The notes beneath the pieces were generated by a model. The model was not told the origin of the DNA, ran no database searches, and saw nothing but the letters and a program-made list of their open reading frames with translations. From Pisolithus tinctorius (lineage: Eukaryota; Basidiomycota; Agaricomycetes; Boletales; Pisolithaceae), in contig JANFAH010000028.1 of NCBI GenBank assembly GCA_024663395.1, forward strand, positions 744,001 to 808,000: a stretch of DNA of 64,000 nt. Direction: 5' to 3'. Below, one piece after another: positions 57,161-64,000 of this stretch. The translations under genes were made by a program, and so were the position numbers. Within the stretch, counting starts at the first letter, position 1. Every line of letters begins with the position of its first letter.

Positions 57161-60100
57161 TCAGATGTTGTAGATGAGGTCTGCGCCTCCAAGGACATCA
57201 AAAAGTTTAAGCAGGAGGGGAACCTGTTGGACAGCAATCTCACTCAAGATGGTACATGCAGGGGACAGAAGGGGGTTCTGGCGGTTAACATAGTGAGAAA
57301 GTTCTTCAAGCCGAAGGGCTTGGATAGTGGCATGATATACAAGGTCGAGAGGGGAGTCTTCATCCACCTCATGATAAACAGTGCCGATAACAGTGGGGTC
57401 AGCAACGAAGAGTCGATATGAAGCAATCATCTGATCGCTAGTGGGTTGCCGTTGGCGATGAGCAAACGGGGTGTGTCGGCGAGAGGGTTCACAAGGGTAA
57501 GTGTAGCGACAAGGGGGCATTTCGAGAGTGATGTTTCTGATGGTACAAGTGGAGTGTCGAGTGGGTTGTTTCTGGAGGGGGAAGTCTTTGGGGAACCATT
57601 TCTTATAGGCGGAGAGCGTATTATCCGCATGTTCAAGGTGGGCTTCTTTCTGCCACGAGTTTTCAGAAGAAGGGTAGCCCTTCCATTTGATTAAAAAGGC
57701 ATGTCCGCAGCCGGACCTTTTATGGCCGACTATCGCCTCAACTTCATATTCTTCTTCCTCGTTGACTAGATCAGGTGGTGGAGCCAGGAAGTTCGGTCCG
57801 TGAACGTCATTTTTGCGATAGGGCGATAGGAGAGAAGCATGGAAGATGTTATGAATCTTCCATCGTGAGGGAATTGTGAGGCGATACATAACGGGAGATA
57901 GGACGTTGGAGATAGTGAAGGGTCCTTCTCGTTTGGGTGCAAGCTTCCTATTTTCATAAGAGCATTTCAAATTGCGTGCTTCTAGCCAAACCTTATCACC
58001 TTTCTGGAACGGGGTAAAGGGTCATGATGAGCGGTCTTTCATTGTTTTTCTGGCTAGGTCATGGGCCACAAGGGCTTCTTCTCTAGCTTTTTGGAGTTCT
58101 TCGAGTCTAGACTCAGCAGTGGGAAGGTGGGTTTCCGTAATCAGGGACAGAAGGGGTTTTGGTTCATACCTGTACATGAGGTAGAACGGAGATTGATGGG
58201 TGACAGAGTGTGGGCGATGATTGTGTGCGAATTCAGCCATTGGCAGGTTGCTCACCCACGAGGTGGGGTCGTTTTGGCAAAAGATGTGGAGATAGGTCTC
58301 CACTTCTTGGTTTACGCGTTCAGTTTCTCCGTCAGTCTGTGGGTGATATGCCGTTGATAGGGCAAGGGAGTATCCTAAAAGGGAAGCGAGTTCTTTTGCG
58401 AAGGTGGAGGCGAACTGAGGGCCTCGATCTGATATAATCTTGTCGTACAACCCGAAGCGGGAGTAGACTTTCTTGAAAAACAGTGCTGCGATGTCAGTGG
58501 CAGAGGCGGTTTTCTTCGTGGGTGATAAAATTACCCCCTTTGTAAGCCCATGGTCTACCACAACCAAAAGGGAATCATAGCCATGTGACACTGGTAGGTC
58601 GGTGACCAGATTGCAGGAGATCTGTTGGAAAGGGCGGGTCGAGGTGGAGGGGATAGGCGTAAGGGGTGGTGTCATCGGGTGTGTGTTAACCTTGTTTTGC
58701 TGGCATGTGGCACAGCCTTCGACATACTTTTGGACGAAGGACGCAAGTCCAGGCCACCAGAATTTGGATGAAACGAGTTGTTGGGTCTTCAGGACACCAG
58801 GGTGTCCGGCAGAGGGGTGGTCATGGTGGTTGGACATGATGGTCCATTGGAGAACAGGGTCATTGGGGATATACACCCAATCTTTGTAAAGTAACACTCC
58901 AGTGTCAAACCTCCAATCAGAGAGATGGGATTTAAACGGGAGTGGCATGTCAACGTTCTCAATGGCATGAAGTGCTGTTTGGACTATGGGGTCTTTCATG
59001 GAGGATGATGCAACCTTCTGAGTGAGATTGGTGTCAATAAGATTGATGAACAAGGTTTGTGGAAGGAGGGTAACTCCTTTGTTATCTTCATCATCTTCAG
59101 GGACATGGTCAGGTTGGCAGGAGAGTGCATCAGGTGTGGCCAGGTCTTTTCCTGGGACATGTTCTAACTGCAGATCAAAGTCTGCAAGGTCGAGGAGCCA
59201 GCGGGCCTGGTGACGATTCAAGTTTTGAGGTGACTTGAAGTATGTCAGATTTTTATGGTCTGTGAAGACCTTAACCAGGAAAGGGGATCCATGGAGATAA
59301 TGTCTCCAAGATTTCAATGCTCGAATAACCCCAAGCAGTTCTCTGTCATATATGTCATAGTTTCTTTCTGCAGGGTTAAATGACTGGGACAGAAAGGCAC
59401 AGGGTTGCCATTGTCTGTTCGAATCTTCTTGAAGGAGGATTCCTCCTGTTGCGTACTTGGACACATCTGTAGTAATCGTGAATGGCCGAGAGGTATCAGG
59501 CATTCGAAGAGTCAGTTGTGCCATGAAGATTCTTTTTAGGAGCTCAAAGGCGTCCTGACACTTCTTTGACCAACTCCAGTCGACTGTCTTCTTGGTAAGG
59601 TCAATGAGTGGTTGTGCAATGTCCGAACAGTAAGGGACAAATCTCCTGTAAAAGTTTGTGAATCCTAGGAAGGATCGCACATCTTTGACCTTTTTTGGAA
59701 CAGGCCATTCAGCAATGCCTTGGACTTTGACAGGGTCCACGGCGACGGTGTTTTCCTTGATAATCATGCCAAGGTATTCCACCTCGGCAAGATCAAAATG
59801 ACATTTTTCCAATTTTAGAGGGAGAGAAAGTTCTCTCATCCTCTTGAGGACATGATGGGTTCTTTGTTTGTGTTCTTCGGGGTCATTTGAAAAGATGAGG
59901 AGGTCATCCATGTAGACGACTAACCATCCTTCTGCAATCATGTCTCAGAAGGAGTCATTCATGAATCGCTGGAAGGTGGCAGGGGAATTGCACAGCCCGA
60001 AGAACATAACAGTTGGTTCAAAGAGACCTTTGTGCATGATGAATGCAGCCTTCCACTGGTCTCCTTCCTTGATTCGAACATTGTTATAGCCAGACCTGAC

Positions 60101-61222
60101 GTCCATCTTTGTAAAGATAGAGGCTCCTTTCAACCTGTCTATGAGGTCTGAAATGAGGGGAAGGGGATATGCATCCTTCACCGTATTCTTGTTTAGGTAC
60201 CTGTAGTCCTGGCAAGGGCGCAAAGAGCCATCCTTCTTTCCTACGAAGAAGAAAGGGGCGGCTTGGGGGGATTTTGAGGGGCGAATCTTTCCCTCTCGAA
60301 GGTTTTCTTCAATAAATTTCTCCACAGACTCTCATTCAGAGGGAGAGAGTGGGTATGCTTTAGCCACCTTGGGGACAAAGTCCTCTACAAGGTTTATGGT
60401 GTGGTCATATGGTCACGATGGGGGTAAAACTCCATCAGAGGGTTTCTCGAAGACCGAGGTAAAGTCCCTGTACTCCTCAGGGAGGACAGCCTTCAGTTTC
60501 TTCTTGTGTTCTTCTTGGGCCAACTCAGTAGCCATGGTGATTTTTCGGAGAAGACTATTGTTGGGGTTAATCTTCCTGGCTTCTTCGATGAGTTTTCCAA
60601 CCGACATCACAAAGTGTGCTCAGATGGTTTCATCTTCTGGTTCTTCATAGTCCATGAATTTGTTTATCCCTTTCTTTTCAGCAGGGGACACAAGGTTCAC
60701 GGTTGGTTCTTCGATGGCAACAGAAAAGATGTTGCGTCTTAACTCTTTTGATCTATCGGTTTTCTCGTTGATAGACAACGTGCCCATCCTCCAATCCACA
60801 ACAGGGTTGTTTTCTTGGAGCCAGGGGAGACCCAGAATGACGTTTTCCATTCCACAATTGATGACATGGAAAAAGGACTGGTGGACAAGTTCTTTAACCT
60901 TGAAGTAGAGAGTGGCGGAAAACAATATTCTTCCTTTTGAGTTCTGGGTTCCATCAGCATTTTTGGCGAGGATGGGTTTGGCGAGGCATTGAGTGGGGAT
61001 TTGGTGCTTTCGTACAAAACCCCAGTCGATGCAAGAAATTTCTGCTCCGGAGTCAACCAGAGCAGTAGTGTTGACGACTTTCGAGGTAGTTTCTGATGCG
61101 TAAAGGGAAATGGGGATCTGCATAGTACATTCTGGTGTAGACGTTACAAGTACAGGTGCAACAGAAACTAAACTGTCCTTAGTTCGGGGAACATCTGGCA
61201 TCAACGCAGAGTTCCCATTCAA
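57161..61222 (-). pseudogene. Gypsy-2 pol polyprotein with internal TGA codons
   Basis: All pieces share one frame: protease (ALVDSGAEISCID), RT (YMDD in VVYMDDLLIFS), RNase H (VFTDHKNL), integrase (HHCC finger HPSAGHPG...CATCQ; SDRGPQFAS; HPQTDGETERVN), chromodomain (EAIVGHKRSGCGHAFLIKWKGYP). TGA codons at 60620, 60413, 60332, 59945 and 58022 (lowest coordinate of each) interrupt it; Arg fits at most of them. The first integrase aspartate appears replaced: ISCNLVTDLP, where the family has D before L. Pol would begin 4 nt inside the end of gag (61222 versus 61219). Not functional as it stands. Confidence 0.88.
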
Positions 61223-62329
61223 AAATCCTTTCTGAGAGCTCTAGCGATGTTCACCAGAGCGATGGACGGGCCAGTGACTTTTTCTTCATCATCGCTTTCT
61301 TCTACATCCACAATTTTGCAGATTTTCTTGACTTTCTTTTGGGGAGTTTTCCCCTTGTCTGGACATTCTTGAGAGAGGTGTCCTTTGTTTCTGCAACCGA
61401 AACATCTTCCTTCTTTGATGTGTTGGTCTCGTTCTTCTTTGGAGAGTTTCACTCCATCCACATCCATGGCATTAGGATCTTTTTCTTCGGCAAAATTGTT
61501 CCTTGGGTGGAAAGTCTTCTTTTCTTTCTTTGTGGAGAATTCGTTTACTTTTCTCCACTTTGCATCGAACTTCTGCGCTTGGGTGTACCACTCAGTGATC
61601 TTGGTGGGAGTGGTTTCCATCATATGGATTCTGTTGGCGATGAAAGGTTTGAGTCCTTGTGAGAAGAACTTGATCAAGGCAATGTCTTCCGTGATGGTTG
61701 AGTCAGCTGCGGCAGTTCGGAAATCGGTGATATACTGTTCAACTGATTCTTTCTGTTTTAGGGTCCGTAATTTGGCGATTGTGGTCCCAGCGGTGTCGGC
61801 GGAGGTGAATGACTCCTTAAAATTCTTCACAAAGTCTGAAGGTTCCAAAGCTCGGATTTGTTTTCTCCAGAGCTATCTTCTGGTAGGTGGCGGCCCAAGA
61901 ATGGGCGACACCTTTCTTCATGTACGACAAAGCATAGACCACCTTTTTGGTGTCAGTGTCATACAATTCTTCGTTGACCAAGAGGTAAGTCTGTACTGAG
62001 TACAGCCAGCTCATGGCATTCTTCTGGTCTCCATCAAAATCAGAAGGAGCACCAATCTTTAATTCAGTGGGTTTGACTCCTGTGGCAGCAGTCGTTCCCT
62101 TCGACGATGAACTGGACATCGTATTCTGTGGTTGGGTCAGGGGTGTGGGAAGTGTGGCGGGTACTGGTGGGATAGGAGTACTGAGAGATGCAAGGGACTG
62201 GGTGAAGAGGTTCGAGCGGATACCAGAGGTAAAGCCTCTATCCAGTTGTTTGGGTTTGTTGGAGGAGGTGTCTGTGACAGTGCTCTCCTGTTCTTCGTCA
62301 GATGATGATTCTTCGTGAGTGGGTTGCAA
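61219..62329 (-). pseudogene. Gypsy-2 gag, one frameshift
   Basis: From 62329, a Ser/Pro-rich start and the first capsid part (SWLYSVQTYL, VVYALSYMKKGVAHSWAA) end at 61817. Capsid continues in a second frame from 61848 (DFVKNFKESFTSAD, KLRTLKQKESVEQYI) to a CCHC knuckle (CFGCRNKGHLSQEC) and an acidic tail. The change of frame at about 61840, at NPSFGT, is a single-base lesion. Confidence 0.85.
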
Positions 62330-62415
62330 CGGCGCCCAACGTCGGTTGTTTCGGGGGTTTGTGGTGGTGCACTAAGCAGTGACCAATTCGGCCAAAGGCT
62401 GTAGACTTGAGCTTT

Positions 62416-63685
62416 TGTTATGCTCGACTGAAGTTGAGACATAGGGAGAGCTCGAATCGCAGACTAAGGTTTCTACTGAGCAACGGCTACAGTAACCTCT
62501 GTAAACAACAGAGGATTTAAGGCAATGCCTGTAAGAGTGGTCCTGGTAAGGGACACTGAGGGCAAAGTTCTGAGAATGCTGCGTATGATTGAGCAGCTCA
62601 AGTCTGAAGTTCCAGGACTTGAGCCAGCAGTCTAAATACTACAAGGAAATGGACCATGAGGTGTCCACATGTACCGAGGTAACTACACCATTGGTTGAAC
62701 AACAATGACACATGTCTAAAGCATGTTATGAGACAGTAATGCTAGTGGTGGAATTAGAGAGCCGTCGGACCAGAGAGAAGATGGCTCAAAAAGGAAAACA
62801 TGTCCAACAGATCAAACACAAGGTAAATGTACAGTGAAAAGAAAAGTCAGGGGTGGTGTCAAAGTCGGACAACACCCCTGGCTCCTTCTTAGGGCGGAGT
62901 TGGAGCGGGTTGGGCTGCGGAGTACAGCAGTCAAAGTCCGAAGCAAATCCGACCACTGGGTGGCAAGATATTCGACAAACAGTGAGTGGAGGGGTATGAA
63001 GGGAAGTTTCAGAGGCTGAGGTTGGAGTCGGAGCCGGAGGTCAGAGGTCAGAGGTCGGATGAGAGGGCATTGGGTTCAGCTAGTGCGCTGCCCCCTTGCA
63101 CGAGCTCAGCCCTCGTATTTCAGAGGTGGAGCGGACTCAGAGGAAGTGGAGACGAAACTCCGGAGGGGACTGAGAGGGAGTCGAAGGTGGGGACTTTATT
63201 CGATATTCATACTGATTACATCGGAGTACTACGTGGCCTTATATACGATGTAGGTCAAGGGCAGTGCAGTATGGAATGTAAACCAATAAGTGTATAGTGG
63301 GTTAGAGTCCTTCCAACACAAGGGATAGAGGGTAGGGATGACGGGGACCTTAACTGAGACAAGGAAACTACTACAACGAGGAAGAGAGGGTAAATACCGA
63401 AGGAGCGGAAGAATGGAGAAAACCGACATGAGGGTAGAACCCTATCTAGAATGCAGGGCCGCAAGTCCGACAGCCCACGTGACCAACCTTAGGGCGGAGT
63501 TGAGCGGAGTTGGTCAGAACATGGACGGGGGACCTCGGAGAGGTGTGGAGATGTGTCGGGAGGGTCGGAGGAGCACGGGAACACGTCGGAGGAGGGCGGA
63601 GAAGCGCGGGAACATGTCGGAAGAGGGCGGAGTAGGTGTTAGGGGCTTACGCTGGTGTCATGGTCATGACAGGTGGAACGTAACA
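62416..63685 (-). repeat. 5' LTR of gypsy-2, split by a solo LTR
   Basis: 62416-62856 plus 63677-63685 add up to 450 nt, exactly the length of the other LTR. It starts TGTTATG, a C-to-T change of TGTTACG. Confidence 0.9.
62857..63671. mobile_element. Solo LTR nested in the gypsy-2 LTR
   Basis: 815 nt beginning TGTCAAAG and ending CATGACA, flanked by GGTGG (62852-62856 and 63672-63676). No coding content. It is rich in CGGA words (63000-63640) and keeps its CpG sites, unlike the surrounding elements, so it is probably the youngest insertion. Confidence 0.85.
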
Positions 63686-63690
63686 GAGTC

Positions 63691-64000
63691 TATCCAGAAG
63701 ACACTCGAGTCCATCGCCGGTTTCCAGAAGACCCCCTTGCATCACTCACACCTCTCACATGTCACCCTCCTGTGTTCATTCCCACAAGGAGGCTTACTCA
63801 AGAGCGCCTTACCTCCATGAAGATTAATGCTGATGGCTTTCTCTGGCCAGAAGAGGAAAAATGGGTATACTTCTCTTTGACTTTAAGCTCATTCATGTCC
63901 CTGCTGTTCATCACCGAGCCCCAGATGCCCTTTCCAGATGTCAACCTACAGAGGAAGAGTATGAAGAAGGCAAAGCTGATGCAGAAGAAGCTGATGAGTG
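63691..64000 (+). pseudogene. Gypsy-3 pol continued, with internal deletion
   Basis: YPEDTRVHRRFPEDPL, then PPVFIPTRRLTQERL and INADGFLWPEEEK up to about 63866. Within 10 nt the frame changes and the next recognisable piece is the end of RNase H: FDFKLIHVPAVHHRAPDALSR. RT and most of RNase H are missing. The protein continues past the window end. Confidence 0.75.

Larger units (their letters stand above)
56029..63685 (-). mobile_element. Gypsy-2: minus-strand Ty3/gypsy chromovirus nested in gypsy-3
   Basis: Two LTRs of 450 nt, gag, pol with chromodomain and a C-terminal zinc-knuckle extension. The right LTR is itself split by a solo LTR. Broken by a gag frameshift and several TGA codons. A polypurine tract (AGAAAGGGGG on the minus strand, about 56480-56492) adjoins the left LTR. 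Confidence 0.92.
56024..63690. repeat. Target-site duplication GAGTC flanking gypsy-2
   Basis: GAGTC at 56024-56028 and 63686-63690, immediately outside the LTRs. Confidence 0.9.
50820..64000 (+). mobile_element. Gypsy-3: plus-strand Ty3/gypsy element, interrupted and running out of the window
   Basis: Begins TGTCACACACC inside the Plavaka accessory gene. Order: long LTR/leader, gag-protease frame, start of pol, then gypsy-2 (56029-63685), then continuation of pol to the window end. The right LTR is not in the window. Pol lacks most of RT because of an internal deletion near 63870. Confidence 0.82.

Overview
The window is nuclear DNA of a filamentous basidiomycete, most likely an Agaricomycete. 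Short GT-AG introns (about 45-110 nt), a FYVE RhoGEF and a NOL8-type RRM protein in standard fungal architecture, Plavaka-type DNA transposons and chromodomain Ty3/gypsy elements all fit this. I see no rRNA, tRNA or CRISPR array. About 1-30 kb is a gene region and about 30-64 kb is almost entirely transposable elements.

Gene region. Seven members of one protein family of unknown function lie between 1 and 29.6 kb. Three of them form head-to-head pairs with three others: A(-)/B(+), C(-)/D(+), F(-)/G(+). The two genes of each pair are separated by about 2.1-2.2 kb and each has its own TATA box. A seventh copy (E, minus strand) is alone. The minus-strand class encodes 261 aa. The plus-strand class encodes 223-226 aa, lacks the N-terminal exon and starts with a signal-peptide-like segment. 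Exon lengths (98, 356, 116 and 110 nt in the long class; 131, 231 and 116 in the short class) and intron phases match between members, so the two classes are homologous. The intergenic spacers carry four spaced CAGCTG-type modules each. Pairs A/B and F/G look like a recent segmental duplication.

Two single-copy genes interrupt the cluster: a DH-PH-FYVE Rho guanine-nucleotide exchange factor (17776-21130, minus) and a NOL8-like RRM nucleolar protein (21261-23350, plus), sharing a 130-bp divergent promoter. A decayed partial duplicate of the RhoGEF tail lies inverted at about 5.6-6.6 kb. A complete chromodomain gypsy element (gypsy-1, 11856-17499, TSD CGAAT) sits between gene D and the RhoGEF.

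Transposon region. Two tandem copies of a Plavaka-type DNA transposon fill about 31-50.8 kb. Each has a minus-strand transposase, a divergent plus-strand accessory gene and a proline-rich second minus-strand ORF. Copy 2 contains a nested pogo-like element (40466-43069, TSD TA) and a solo LTR (43608-44070). It is cut at 50820 by a plus-strand gypsy element (gypsy-3), which runs off the window. Gypsy-3 is interrupted by a minus-strand gypsy element (gypsy-2, 56029-63685, TSD GAGTC), whose right LTR contains another solo LTR (62857-63671, TSD GGTGG). In every element I followed, premature stops are TGA, mostly at positions where CGA is expected, and LTR pairs and element copies differ mainly at CpG sites. 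This points to methylated-CpG deamination as the main inactivating process.
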